Positions 7,712-16,464 of a stretch of DNA of 32,201 bases are shown piece by piece. Both the position numbers and the translations under genes were made by a program. The stretch covers positions 1 to 32,201 of the forward strand of contig CAYVJA010000030.1 of NCBI GenBank assembly GCA_964451605.1, written 5' to 3'. The stretch's first letter is position 1; every line of letters starts with the position of its first letter. The DNA comes from JAQVSH01 sp964451605 (GTDB taxonomy: Bacteria > Bacteroidota > Bacteroidia > Bacteroidales > UBA4181). The notes beneath the pieces were generated by a model that saw only the letters and a list, made by a program, of their open reading frames with translations, did no database searches and had not been told where the DNA came from.

Positions 7712-8575
7712 TTAGAGATAGCTTCTCAGTTTGATTACGCTTCGGGTACTCCTAAGCCGCTTGATGGCTTTGTCTTTCACCTGACGTACTCTCTCTTGCG
7801 TGAGTCCGAAAGCATCACCAATCTCTATCAGGGTTTTTGCCTCTTCGCCACCCAGACCGTAATACATCCGGATGATGGCTGCTTCGCGCGGACTGAGCGA
7901 GGCCAGCGAAGATTCAATGTCCTTTTTCAGCGATTCGCTTATCAGAATGCGATCGGGGAAAGGGTTGTCGTTATTTGATATCACATCGTAAAGCGTTCCG
8001 CCGTCGTCTTGTTGGCCCAGAGGGGCATCGAGCGAGATATGCCGTCCGGTTCCCCGATCGAGTTTTTCGACATCCCGTGTTTCGAGTTGCAGCTCTTCGG
8101 CAATCTCCGAGTCGGTAGGCTCTCTTTCGAAGGCTTGCTCTAATCTTGCTGCAGCACGATTAATTTTGTTGATGGATCCAATCTTATTCATGGGAATCCT
8201 CACCAATCGGGCCTGTTCGGAAATGGCCTGAAGAATAGATTGGCGAATCCACCATACTGCATAGGAGATGAACTTAAACCCTTTGGTTTCGTCGAATCGC
8301 ATGGCGGCCTTCATAAGGCCCATGTTCCCTTCGTTTATCAGGTCGGCCAGGCCAATACCCTGATTCTGGTACTGTTTGGCAACAGAAACAACAAAACGAA
8401 GATTCGCGTTGACCAGTCTTTCAAGAGCATCCTGATCGCCTCCCCGGATCCTGCGCGACAATTCAACCTCCTCGTCAGGCGTAACCATCGAGATACGGCT
8501 GATATCGTGAAGATACTTATCGAGCGACGAATCGCTACGGTTGGTTACCTGTTTTGTTATTTTGATTTGTCTCAT
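7712..8575 (-). CDS. rpoD: Primary RNA polymerase sigma factor (RpoD/SigA type, short Bacteroidota form)
   Basis: This 287-residue protein is the housekeeping sigma subunit that directs RNA polymerase to promoters. It starts MRQIKITKQVTNRSDSSLDKYL, the region 1.2 start characteristic of Bacteroidota primary sigma factors, without region 1.1. Region 2 is intact: LRFVVSVAKQYQNQGIGLADL, then NEGNMGLMKAAMRFD and the promoter-melting helix FKFISYAVWWIRQSI. Region 3 follows. Region 4 has LSPREAAIIRMYYGL and the recognition helix LTQERVRQVKDKAIKRLR. The TAnnTTTG boxes proposed elsewhere in the window are what this factor should recognise. I found no clear match to that box in its own upstream region (8576-8852), which it shares divergently with rho. 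Confidence 0.95.
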   Translation of the reverse strand: MRQIKITKQVTNRSDSSLDKYLHDISRISMVTPDEEVELSRRIRGGDQDALERLVNANLRFVVSVAKQYQNQGIGLADLINEGNMGLMKAAMRFDETKGFKFISYAVWWIRQSILQAISEQARLVRIPMNKIGSINKINRAAARLEQAFEREPTDSEIAEELQLETRDVEKLDRGTGRHISLDAPLGQQDDGGTLYDVISNNDNPFPDRILISESLKKDIESSLASLSPREAAIIRMYYGLGGEEAKTLIEIGDAFGLTQERVRQVKDKAIKRLRSTRSVIKLRSYL

Positions 8576-8760
8576 ACTGATCGCTGGCTTCTACACTTCA
8601 ATTTCTTAAGTCGGGCTATGTTACATGCAAATTATATACCACTAATAGGGTTTAATTGTTCATTAGGGAGGCAAAATCGTAGATGTTTTTTTAAAAAAGA
8701 TGGATTTATTCCGAAAATAGTGTAACATTGCCAAAAATTAGCAAGAGTTCCGGCTCTCCC

Positions 8761-8850
8761 GGATTCCTTGCTCCTCCTCCCTCCCTTCTCATTTTTCATG
8801 GTTCTATTTTTTACCCGACACGGATTCCCCGTATCTTTTTCTCCTCTCCT
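8761..8850 (+). promoter_or_regulatory. C-rich, G-poor leader in front of rho
   Basis: By direct count, these 90 bases before the rho start contain 33 C and 9 G, mostly as CTCCTCC/CTCCC runs. Cytosine-rich, G-poor unstructured RNA is what Rho binds, and rho is autoregulated by attenuation in its leader in E. coli. The feature is seen; the role is inferred. The rest of the 277-bp rpoD-rho gap shows no gene. Confidence 0.35.
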
Positions 8851-8852
8851 AT

Positions 8853-11018
8853 ATGCATGACATTCATGATCTGAATCAAAAGTTATTGCCCGAATTGAGG
8901 CTTATTGCAAAGTCGCTCAATATTAAAAGGGTAGAATCTTTAAAAAAACAGGAGCTCATTTATCGTATTCTCGACCAACAAGCCATCGTAGAGTCGGCGC
9001 GTCAGGCAGGTAAATCGGCTCCGGCGTCGCGCGAAAAATCTTCGATTGGAAGTGTTTCCGAGGCCGCAGCCAGTATGGTAAAACGACTTTTTGTAAAGCC
9101 TTCTGTTTCTCCGGCAGCAACGTCTGCCCCGGCAACCTCTGTTGCCCCGGCGGCTCCGGCTTCCCCGCCGACTCCCGCTTCCTCTGCTGCTCCGGTTGAA
9201 TCGGCAGCCAAAAGGGAAATCTCTTCGTCAGAGTCGAAACCCGGACAGTCAGCGGCTAAAAATCCCAACAAACGGAAGAAACCGATGCCTAAAAATGACG
9301 GCAAAAGGCCTATGGGCGATCCGAATCGCCCTGCTGTTCCTAATCAGCCGGTAAGAGAGAAGCCTGTGGAGGCGAAACCCTCCTCCGAAGCTCCTGTTAG
9401 ACAGGGAAATATGCCTTCGTCAAAACCCGAGCGCAAAGAGTTTTCTCAAACATCGGGAGGTAACCGGGGGCACCGGAAGAGAACAGATAAAAGAGTGGGT
9501 CCCGACCAAAAACAGGTGAGGCTGCCTGCCAATCCGGCGCTCGATCTGATGGATTCTGGCGGAGCTCCGGAATCGGGATTGGTCGAGATTCCTGCGTCTA
9601 CCCTGTCGGATGATGTCCGGATGACGGCTATTCCCCAGATTGCCATCGATGCACAGGAATCGGCAATTCCTGCCGTGAGTGCCTCGCCCATCGATTCGCC
9701 TCCTATTCCTCCTGCCGAAACGCCGGGTTCTGAAACCGAACTTCCTGCTTCGGATGGGGTTGTTTCCTCTCCTGAACGTGACAAAAACAATTTTCATAAC
9801 CAGAAAAAAGCCAAGTTCCAGAAACCTCATCAGGGCGGAAACGCACCTCAAGTGGCTCCTGAAAGTAAAAAGGCGCCCGAAAAAGTGTACGATTTCGACG
9901 GCATTGTCTCCAGCACAGGCGTACTGGAAATTATGCCCGACGGGTATGGCTTTTTGCGTTCGGCCGATTATCACTATCTCAGTTCGCCCGACGATGTCTA
10001 TGTGTCGCAGTCGCAGATTAAGCTGTTTGGTTTGAAAACCGGCGATACGGTTCGCGGTACCATTCGTCCTCCCCGTGAAGGAGAGAAGTACTTTCCGCTG
10101 GTGAAGGTCGAAGAGATTAACGGCCGTACCCCCGATTATATTCGCGACCGTATCTCGTTCGACCATCTGACCCCGCTTTTTCCTAACGAGAAGTTTACGC
10201 TGGTTCGCAGAGGTGAAACTTCGCCTAATCTCTCCTGTCGTATTGTCGATATGTTTGCCCCTATCGGTAAAGGACAGCGCGGTTTGATAGTGGCTCAGCC
10301 TAAAACGGGTAAAACCGTGCTGCTGAAGGATATTGCCAATGCCATTGCCGCTAATCATCCGGAGGTCTACATGATTGTTCTGCTCATCGACGAACGTCCC
10401 GAAGAGGTAACCGATATGGCCCGCAGTGTGAATGCCGAGGTGGTGGCTTCTACCTTCGACGAACCTGCCGACAGACATGTACGAGTGGCAAGCATTGTAC
10501 TCGAAAAGGCCAAAAGGCTGGTTGAGTGTGGCCACGATGTGGTGATTCTGCTCGACTCCATAACCCGTCTGGCGAGGGCCTTCAATACGGTTCAACCCGC
10601 TTCCGGAAAGGTTCTTTCGGGAGGTGTCGATGCCAATGCGCTGCACAAACCCAAACGCTTTTTTGGCGCTGCCCGCAAAATCGAGAATGGCGGTTCGCTT
10701 ACCATTCTGGCCACTGCACTTACCGAAACCGGTTCGAAGATGGATGAGGTGATTTTTGAGGAGTTTAAGGGAACCGGTAATATGGAGCTCCAGCTGGACC
10801 GTAAACTTTCGAATCGCAGAATCTTCCCCTCTGTCGATATCACCGCTTCGAGTACTCGTCGCGACGATCTCCTGATGGACAAAGAGACACTGGGACGCAT
10901 CTGGGTACTTCGAAACTATCTCGCCGATATGAATTCGATTGAAGCCATGGATTTCATCCGCGACAGGTTGCAGAAAACCCAGAGTAACGAAGAGTTCCTG
11001 ATTTCTATGAACGACTAG
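8853..11018 (+). CDS. rho: Transcription termination factor Rho with a large disordered insertion
   Basis: Rho is a hexameric RNA-dependent ATPase that ends transcription. This one is 721 residues against 419 in E. coli. Residues 1-50 are the Rho N domain (LNQKLLPELRLIAKSLNI). About 55-345 is a low-complexity region rich in Pro, Ala, Ser, Lys and Glu, expected to be disordered. About 348-425 is the cold-shock-like RNA-binding domain (ILEIMPDGYGFLR). The ATPase follows, with Walker A QPKTGKT near residue 481, DERPEEVTDM and Walker B VVILLDSITRLAR near 560, ending in FRDRLQKT-type helices. Such insertions are known in Bacteroides Rho, where the disordered region supports phase separation. The gene stands alone, divergent from rpoD. 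Its own C-rich leader suggests autoregulation. Confidence 0.97.
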   Translation: MHDIHDLNQKLLPELRLIAKSLNIKRVESLKKQELIYRILDQQAIVESARQAGKSAPASREKSSIGSVSEAAASMVKRLFVKPSVSPAATSAPATSVAPAAPASPPTPASSAAPVESAAKREISSSESKPGQSAAKNPNKRKKPMPKNDGKRPMGDPNRPAVPNQPVREKPVEAKPSSEAPVRQGNMPSSKPERKEFSQTSGGNRGHRKRTDKRVGPDQKQVRLPANPALDLMDSGGAPESGLVEIPASTLSDDVRMTAIPQIAIDAQESAIPAVSASPIDSPPIPPAETPGSETELPASDGVVSSPERDKNNFHNQKKAKFQKPHQGGNAPQVAPESKKAPEKVYDFDGIVSSTGVLEIMPDGYGFLRSADYHYLSSPDDVYVSQSQIKLFGLKTGDTVRGTIRPPREGEKYFPLVKVEEINGRTPDYIRDRISFDHLTPLFPNEKFTLVRRGETSPNLSCRIVDMFAPIGKGQRGLIVAQPKTGKTVLLKDIANAIAANHPEVYMIVLLIDERPEEVTDMARSVNAEVVASTFDEPADRHVRVASIVLEKAKRLVECGHDVVILLDSITRLARAFNTVQPASGKVLSGGVDANALHKPKRFFGAARKIENGGSLTILATALTETGSKMDEVIFEEFKGTGNMELQLDRKLSNRRIFPSVDITASSTRRDDLLMDKETLGRIWVLRNYLADMNSIEAMDFIRDRLQKTQSNEEFLISMND

Positions 11019-11050
11019 CACTCGTACACTTTCCTGAACTAACGTAAGGG

Positions 11051-11065
11051 CATTGCCATGCAATG
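11051..11065. other. Small hairpin downstream of rho
   Basis: CATTGC-CAT-GCAATG is a perfect 6-bp stem 33 bp after the rho stop. There is no T tract, so it is not a classical intrinsic terminator. The 235-bp rho-nifJ gap holds this hairpin, the palindrome at 11147 and the promoter box at 11206; I see no gene in it. Confidence 0.35.
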
Positions 11066-11146
11066 TCGACGAAGTCCCGATTTATTGTAAATAGCTCTCT
11101 ATCTCAAGCAGAACGGGCTTGCGGTGCACTTGAAAAGTGTCTGTTG

Positions 11147-11168
11147 ATTTATGTTGGAAAACATAAAT
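11147..11168. promoter_or_regulatory. Candidate operator upstream of nifJ
   Basis: ATTTATGTT (11147-11155) and AACATAAAT (11160-11168) form a perfect 9-bp palindrome with a 4-bp GGAA centre. It ends 38 bp before the nifJ -7 box, a position typical of an activator site. The N4 spacing is reminiscent of Crp/Fnr-family sites, but the half-sites are not a consensus match, so the regulator is unknown. It could also form an RNA hairpin if transcription starts further upstream. Confidence 0.45.
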
Positions 11169-11205
11169 AATGGGGCATTTCTTTCATCTTCCGTGATTTA
11201 TTATC

Positions 11206-11213
11206 TACTTTTG
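11206..11213 (+). promoter_or_regulatory. -7 promoter box for nifJ
   Basis: TACTTTTG matches TAnnTTTG and lies 40 bp before the nifJ ATG, giving a leader of about 30 nt. No clear TTTG -33 element is present, which would fit an activator-dependent promoter. Confidence 0.55.
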
Positions 11214-11253
11214 CGCTCACCATAAAAATATCAACCCATTAATCAATTTGAAA

Positions 11254-14200
11254 ATGGCTGGAAAGAAATTTATAACCTGCGATGGAAACCAAGCGGCTGC
11301 TCATGTAGCTTACATGTTCAGCGAAGTGGCTGCCATCTATCCCATTACCCCCTCATCGACCATGGCAGAATATGTAGATGAGTGGGCAGCCAAAGGGAAG
11401 AAAAATATGTTTGGCCGTCCTGTTGCCGTGAAAGAGTTGCAGTCGGAAGCCGGTGCCGCTGGTGCGGTTCACGGTGCACTTCAGGCTGGAGCACTCACAA
11501 CTACCTTCACTGCTTCGCAGGGGTTATTGCTTATGATCCCCAATATGTACAAGATGGCCGGCGAACTGTTGCCTGCCGTATTTCATGTTTCGGCACGTGC
11601 TCTGGCTTCGCATGCATTGTCGATTTTTGGCGATCATCAGGATGTGATGGCCTGTCGCCAGACCGGTTTTGCCATGCTGGCAACGGGTGGGGTGCAGGAG
11701 GTTATGGATTTGGCCGGTCTGGCACATCTGGTAGCCATCAAGTCGAGAGTGCCCTTCCTTCATTTCTTCGACGGATTCCGCACTTCGCACGAAATTCAGA
11801 AGATTGAAGTGATTTCGCAGGAAGATCTGGTTTCGCTTCTGGATCAGGAGGCTTTAGAGGCATTCCGTAACCGGGCTTTAAATCCGGAACATCCCGTCAC
11901 CCGCGGTACCGCCCAAAACCCTGACATCTATTTCCAGGCCCGCGAGGCTTGCAACAGCTATTACGATTGTCTCCCCGACATGGTTGAGGAGTGCATGAAC
12001 GACATCAGCCGCATTACCGGTCGTGAATATCATCCTTTCACCTATTACGGTGCCCCCGATGCAGAACATGTGGTGGTTGCCATGGGTTCTATTACCGAGG
12101 TGCTTAAAGAGGTGGTAGATTATCAGATGGCTCAGGGTAAGAAGGTGGGTGTGATCAGTGTACATCTGTATCGTCCCTTCTCTCCCAAATACCTCTTAAA
12201 GGTGCTGCCTAAAACCGTTAAACGTCTGGCAGTGCTTGAACGTACCAAAGAGCCCGGATCGAACGGAGAACCGCTTTACCTGGATGTAAAATCGGTATTT
12301 TACGGCGCCGAAAATGCCCCGTTAATTGTAGGTGGCCGTTTTGGATTGAGCTCGAAAGATACCACTCCCGCCCATGTGCTGGCTGTATATGAAAATCTGG
12401 CTCAGAAAGAACCGAAAAATAATTTCACCATCGGAATCGTCGATGATGTCACGTTCCTTTCGCTTCCCCTTCTGCCCGAGATGAATGTTTCACTTCCCGG
12501 TACTTTTCAGGCCCGTTTTTACGGTATCGGAGGGGATGGAACCGTAGGCGCCAATAAAAACTCCATTAAGATTATCGGCGAGACCACCGACAAGTATTGT
12601 CAGGCCTATTTTGCCTACGACTCTAAAAAGACGGGCGGGTTAACCGTTTCGCATCTTCGCTTTGGCGACAACCCTATCCATTCGCCCTATCTGGTGAACA
12701 GCGCCGATTTTGTGGCATGCCACGTTCCCGCCTATCTGGAGAAATACGATATGCTCAAGGGACTGCGCAAAGGGGGCACCTTCCTGCTGAACAGCTTCTG
12801 GACTCCTGAGATGACCCGCGAGAAACTGCCTGTGGCTTTCAAGAGATATCTGGCCAAAAACGAGATCAATTTCTACATTATCAATGCCACCCAGATTGCT
12901 ATGGAGGTGGGATTGGGCAGTACACGAACCAATACCATTCTGCAATCGGCCTTCTTTAAGATTGCCAGCGTAATTCCTTACCAACAGGCTGTAAACGAGA
13001 TGTATGCTGCTAATGCCAAGAGCTACGGCAAGAAGGGTGAGGATATTGTTAAGATGAACAATGCGGCTGTAGACCGCGGTGCCGAAGTGGTGAAAATTGA
13101 GATTCCTTCGGAATGGGCTTCTCTTCCCGAAGAGAGCCGCGAACCCCTTGCCGGCCGTTCCGAATATATCAGCCAATTTGTAGATATGGTCAACGACCAG
13201 AAGGGCGACGATCTTCCGGTGAGCACCTTTGTAAATCTTGACATGGTAGACGGTACCCTGATTCCCGGTACGGCTGCTTTCGAAAAACGCGGTATTGCCG
13301 TTGAGGTACCCGAATGGAATGTTGATAACTGTATTCAGTGTAATCAATGTGCCTATGTTTGCCCTCACGCTGTAATCCGTCCCTTCCTCCTCGATGAGAA
13401 GGAGCTGGCCGGCGCACCCGAAGGAACCAAAACCAAGAAGGCTATCGGCAAGCAACTGGCCGGTCTGGAGTTCCGTATTCAGGTGAGTGTGCTCGACTGT
13501 ACCGGTTGCGGCAACTGTGCCGATGTATGTCCTGCCAAAGAGAAGGCATTGGTTATGCAACCCATCGATTCGCAGCGCGACGAGATTGCCCGTTGGGACT
13601 ATATCTCGAAAAATGTTTCGTACAAAGATTCGCTTCTGCCTAAAGATCAGACTGTAAAGAACAGCCAGTTTGCACAGCCCCTCTTTGAGTTCTCGGGTGC
13701 TTGTGCCGGGTGCGGCGAAACCCCCTATATCAAGTTGATCACCCAGTTGTATGGCGACAGAATGATGATTGCCAATGCTACAGGTTGTTCGTCTATCTAT
13801 GGCGGTTCGGCGCCCTCCAGCCCTTATACCACTAACTCGTGTGGCGAAGGTCCTGCCTGGGCCAATTCGCTCTTCGAAGACAACGCGGAATATGGATTTG
13901 GGATGGCTTCGGCTGTCGAGGCAATGCGCGACAGAATCCAACAAATCATGGAGGAGGCGGTGGCCAAATGTACCTGCTGCAGCGACGATATGAAAGCCCT
14001 CTTCGGTGAGTGGATTGCCAATCGTTTCGATGGAACCAAAACCCGCGAAATTACCGATAAGCTGGTTCCTCTTATGGAGGCCTGCAGTTGCGAATACTGT
14101 AAAGAGCTGATGAGCCTGAAGCAGTATCTGGTGAAAAAATCGGTCTGGGTATTTGGTGGCGACGGATGGGCCTACGATATCGGATACGGCGGCGTCGATC

Positions 14201-14811
14201 ACGTGTTGGCCTCCGGGGATGATATTAACATTCTGGTACTGGATACCGAAGTGTACTCCAATACCGGTGGTCAGTCGTCGAAATCGACCCCTGCCGGTGC
14301 AGTAGCCAAATTTGCCTCATCGGGTAAGAAAATTCGCAAGAAAGACCTGGGTATGATGGCAATGAGCTACGGCTATGTCTATGTGGCTCAGGTGGCCATG
14401 GGTGCCAGCCAGAATCAGTACCTTAAAGCTGTTAAAGAGGCTGAGTCGTATCCCGGACCTTCTCTGATTATTGCCTATTCGCCCTGTATCAATCACGGCT
14501 TGCGCGCCGGCATGGGCAAAACCCAACAAGAGTCGAAGCAGGCTGTTGAAAGCGGTTACTGGCAGCTCTATCGTTTCGACCCGCGTCTGGAAGAGGAGGG
14601 AAAGAACCCCTTCCAACTGGATTCGAAAGAGCCTGATTGGTCTAAATTCCAGTCGTTCCTCCTGAATGAGGTTCGCTACTCTTCGCTTAAGAAATCGTTC
14701 CCGGCTCAGGCTGAGGAGCTTTTCAAAGCTGCCGAAGAGAATGCCAAGTGGCGTTACAACGGGTACAAACGGTTAGCCAACCTTTCGTACGAGCCTGCCA
14801 AAGAGGAGTAG
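11254..14811 (+). CDS. nifJ: Pyruvate:ferredoxin (flavodoxin) oxidoreductase, single-chain
   Basis: This 1185-residue homodimeric enzyme decarboxylates pyruvate to acetyl-CoA and CO2, passing electrons to ferredoxin; it is the anaerobic route from glycolysis. Domain order is that of Desulfovibrio africanus PFOR. The pyruvate/TPP N-domain comes first (YPITPSSTMAE near residue 30). Then come the 2x[4Fe-4S] ferredoxin domain, with CIQCNQCAYVCP near 692 and CTGCGNCADVCP near 748, and the proximal-cluster cysteines starting at CAGCGE near 816 with ATGCSS. The TPP-binding segment is GGDGWAYDIGYGG near 968, followed by DTEVYSNTGGQSS. I start at ATG 11254 (MAGKKF); a TTG two codons upstream is open but less likely. 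Promoter, candidate operator and terminator surround it, so it is probably monocistronic. Confidence 0.97.
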   Translation: MAGKKFITCDGNQAAAHVAYMFSEVAAIYPITPSSTMAEYVDEWAAKGKKNMFGRPVAVKELQSEAGAAGAVHGALQAGALTTTFTASQGLLLMIPNMYKMAGELLPAVFHVSARALASHALSIFGDHQDVMACRQTGFAMLATGGVQEVMDLAGLAHLVAIKSRVPFLHFFDGFRTSHEIQKIEVISQEDLVSLLDQEALEAFRNRALNPEHPVTRGTAQNPDIYFQAREACNSYYDCLPDMVEECMNDISRITGREYHPFTYYGAPDAEHVVVAMGSITEVLKEVVDYQMAQGKKVGVISVHLYRPFSPKYLLKVLPKTVKRLAVLERTKEPGSNGEPLYLDVKSVFYGAENAPLIVGGRFGLSSKDTTPAHVLAVYENLAQKEPKNNFTIGIVDDVTFLSLPLLPEMNVSLPGTFQARFYGIGGDGTVGANKNSIKIIGETTDKYCQAYFAYDSKKTGGLTVSHLRFGDNPIHSPYLVNSADFVACHVPAYLEKYDMLKGLRKGGTFLLNSFWTPEMTREKLPVAFKRYLAKNEINFYIINATQIAMEVGLGSTRTNTILQSAFFKIASVIPYQQAVNEMYAANAKSYGKKGEDIVKMNNAAVDRGAEVVKIEIPSEWASLPEESREPLAGRSEYISQFVDMVNDQKGDDLPVSTFVNLDMVDGTLIPGTAAFEKRGIAVEVPEWNVDNCIQCNQCAYVCPHAVIRPFLLDEKELAGAPEGTKTKKAIGKQLAGLEFRIQVSVLDCTGCGNCADVCPAKEKALVMQPIDSQRDEIARWDYISKNVSYKDSLLPKDQTVKNSQFAQPLFEFSGACAGCGETPYIKLITQLYGDRMMIANATGCSSIYGGSAPSSPYTTNSCGEGPAWANSLFEDNAEYGFGMASAVEAMRDRIQQIMEEAVAKCTCCSDDMKALFGEWIANRFDGTKTREITDKLVPLMEACSCEYCKELMSLKQYLVKKSVWVFGGDGWAYDIGYGGVDHVLASGDDINILVLDTEVYSNTGGQSSKSTPAGAVAKFASSGKKIRKKDLGMMAMSYGYVYVAQVAMGASQNQYLKAVKEAESYPGPSLIIAYSPCINHGLRAGMGKTQQESKQAVESGYWQLYRFDPRLEEEGKNPFQLDSKEPDWSKFQSFLLNEVRYSSLKKSFPAQAEELFKAAEENAKWRYNGYKRLANLSYEPAKEE

Positions 14812-14831
14812 ACATGCTATTCGGCTATACT

Positions 14832-14867
14832 AAAAGAGGGGATCCTGACCGGATCCCCTCTTTTTTT
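14832..14867. terminator. Strong intrinsic terminator between nifJ and the PL22-like gene
   Basis: AGAGGGGATCC and GGATCCCCTCT form a perfect 11-bp stem with a TGACC loop. It is preceded by AAAA and followed by a 7-T run, so it can work on both strands. It ends nifJ (+) and could also end the convergent gene at 14909. Confidence 0.92.
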
Positions 14868-14908
14868 GCCTCTGCAGGGCTGCGGTATATTGCAGGCGTG
14901 CCGATTTG

Positions 14909-16315
14909 CTACCTTTTTTTTGATATGAGGGCTTCGGGCAACTTGATCACACAGATATTCATAGAGCGGTTATCGTCCGAGAGCATGGCCGACTGAATCT
15001 GGATTTTTGTATTGTCGGGGCTGAAGGTGGGGTGGGGGTGGTCGGCAGCCGTGGCTTTGTGACCTGCCGACAGAAGGATCATCTGGTTGGTGGTTCGGTC
15101 TATCAGCCAGATGTCTCTGTCGAAGTCATCACCTACGGCCCACCTGCCGTCGGACGATCCGTTCACATGCCAAAGCCCGCTTCCGCTTTTTGTCTGTCCG
15201 GCAATGGTCATTTCGCGTGTCCGAAGATTGACAATACCCAGACCCGTGGGTTTTTCACGCGTTCCCGACGGGCCCCAGTCGGCCTCTTGTCCGGGATTTT
15301 GGGGCGTCGACAGGTTTTGTGCAGTGCTGTTCCCGCCGCCATCGAGCGGCTTCACCGGCCGGTGACCCATGATGGCAATGGCCACTTCGTCTTTCGAAAT
15401 CACAGCTTCGTGGGTAACCCATTCATATTCCGATTCGGGATAGAGCGGGCGCAAACCGGTACCGTCGGCACGTACCGTCCAGGTGCGTTGGGGAGCCTTT
15501 CCGCCTGTTTCCCAGCAGAATACAATTTCTCCCGGTACCCAGGGATTGGTTTGGATATGCCCAATCTGAAAGCCCACCGAAACCACATGGGTGCATTTCC
15601 CGGTTTTTAGATCCATACAGGCTATGCCTGAAGGTCCTGCGCCCATATTTCTGGGGCCGAAGTTCTCTTCGGCCTTTGCTCCTTCGGGCAGATGGCGGGC
15701 AGCCTCCTGGCGTCCCACCCTGAAATAGACCCGTTCCTCGTCGGCATCGAGTGCCATATCCCCGCCGGCTCCCAGTTCGGGAGGCGTTACTCCACATACC
15801 CTTTGGTATGCCGAAGCCTCCTTCAGGGTTCCGGCTTCGCTGTCGGTAAATAGTTTTTCGAGATCTACCTCAACCACCTCCACCTGGAACGGCCCCATCC
15901 GGTTGCCGGCGGGATTGGTTCCGGCTGCAGCCAAACCGGGCTCAGGCCTCTTATTGCGCATAAAGACCAGCTTCATGGAGTTGCGGGCAATATTTAACAT
16001 CCCCGAATAACCTCCTTCGGTTACCTGGACCATTACCCCACTCTCCTCATTCACCGCAATGGCTTCGCCGGGAACCCGGTTAGAACGGAAGATGAGCCAC
16101 TTTCCGTCGGATGTCCACTGGTTGTGTGTCTGATAAATTTTAGAGTCGCCCTTTCCCTGACCACTGGTAAGGAAGATCAGTTCGGTACCGGTTTTAGGGT
16201 CGGTTACTACCTTACGTTCGGACGGGAATCGTTTCCCTATTTGTGCCCACGCAACTGTGGAGCTGCAGATGAGGAGAGCCGTAAACAGGAACGGCCAAAA
16301 GCGTTTTGCGTTCAT
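14909..16315 (-). CDS. Oligogalacturonate lyase-like beta-propeller (PL22-like), exported
   Basis: The 468-residue protein resembles PL22 oligogalacturonate lyases, which cleave short galacturonate oligomers by beta-elimination with a divalent metal, on a TolB-like beta-propeller. Seen: a signal peptide at 1-25 (hydrophobic core, AWA-Q cleavage), repeated propeller strands such as NQWTSDGKWLIFRSNR, FQIGHIQTNPWVPGEIVF with ETGG near 252, and EYEWVTHEA near 298. These match the family in order and length. The ATG at 16315 is preferred over one 9 codons upstream because it places the signal peptide at the start. The known family is mostly cytoplasmic, so export is unusual. It is divergent from rhaT and part of the pectin cluster. 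A generic TolB-like propeller of other function is the alternative. Confidence 0.65.
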   Translation of the reverse strand: MNAKRFWPFLFTALLICSSTVAWAQIGKRFPSERKVVTDPKTGTELIFLTSGQGKGDSKIYQTHNQWTSDGKWLIFRSNRVPGEAIAVNEESGVMVQVTEGGYSGMLNIARNSMKLVFMRNKRPEPGLAAAGTNPAGNRMGPFQVEVVEVDLEKLFTDSEAGTLKEASAYQRVCGVTPPELGAGGDMALDADEERVYFRVGRQEAARHLPEGAKAEENFGPRNMGAGPSGIACMDLKTGKCTHVVSVGFQIGHIQTNPWVPGEIVFCWETGGKAPQRTWTVRADGTGLRPLYPESEYEWVTHEAVISKDEVAIAIMGHRPVKPLDGGGNSTAQNLSTPQNPGQEADWGPSGTREKPTGLGIVNLRTREMTIAGQTKSGSGLWHVNGSSDGRWAVGDDFDRDIWLIDRTTNQMILLSAGHKATAADHPHPTFSPDNTKIQIQSAMLSDDNRSMNICVIKLPEALISKKR

Positions 16316-16339
16316 TGTGGTATGAGGGTTTGTTTCTAC

Positions 16340-16347
16340 CAAAATTA
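16340..16347 (-). promoter_or_regulatory. -7 promoter box for the PL22-like gene
   Basis: On the minus strand this reads TAATTTTG, a match to TAnnTTTG, 24 bp before the ATG at 16315. No -33 element is apparent at normal spacing. Confidence 0.4.
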
Positions 16348-16401
16348 CGCATTAATTGAAATATCGGATAGCACACGGCCAATTCGTTGGATCGGCCCCG
16401 G

Positions 16402-16429
16402 TTGCGGAGACAAAATTTTTATACATTTG
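16402..16429 (+). promoter_or_regulatory. Promoter for rhaT
   Basis: TACATTTG (16422-16429) matches TAnnTTTG. A TTG at 16402-16404 lies 17 bp upstream as a -33 element. The predicted leader before ATG 16465 is about 30 nt. The box lies inside a longer open frame, which supports starting rhaT at 16465. Confidence 0.55.
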
Positions 16430-16464
16430 TTACTTCGACCTTAATTCTACTAACTCTCATTTGT

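Noticed and set aside
9420..11063. Long minus-strand open frame (547 codons) opposite rho
   Set aside because: It is fully antisense to the well-supported rho gene, has low-complexity composition and no recognisable motifs.
12640..14202. Long minus-strand open frame (520 codons) opposite nifJ
   Set aside because: It is antisense to conserved Fe-S and TPP motifs of nifJ; the openness follows from codon bias.
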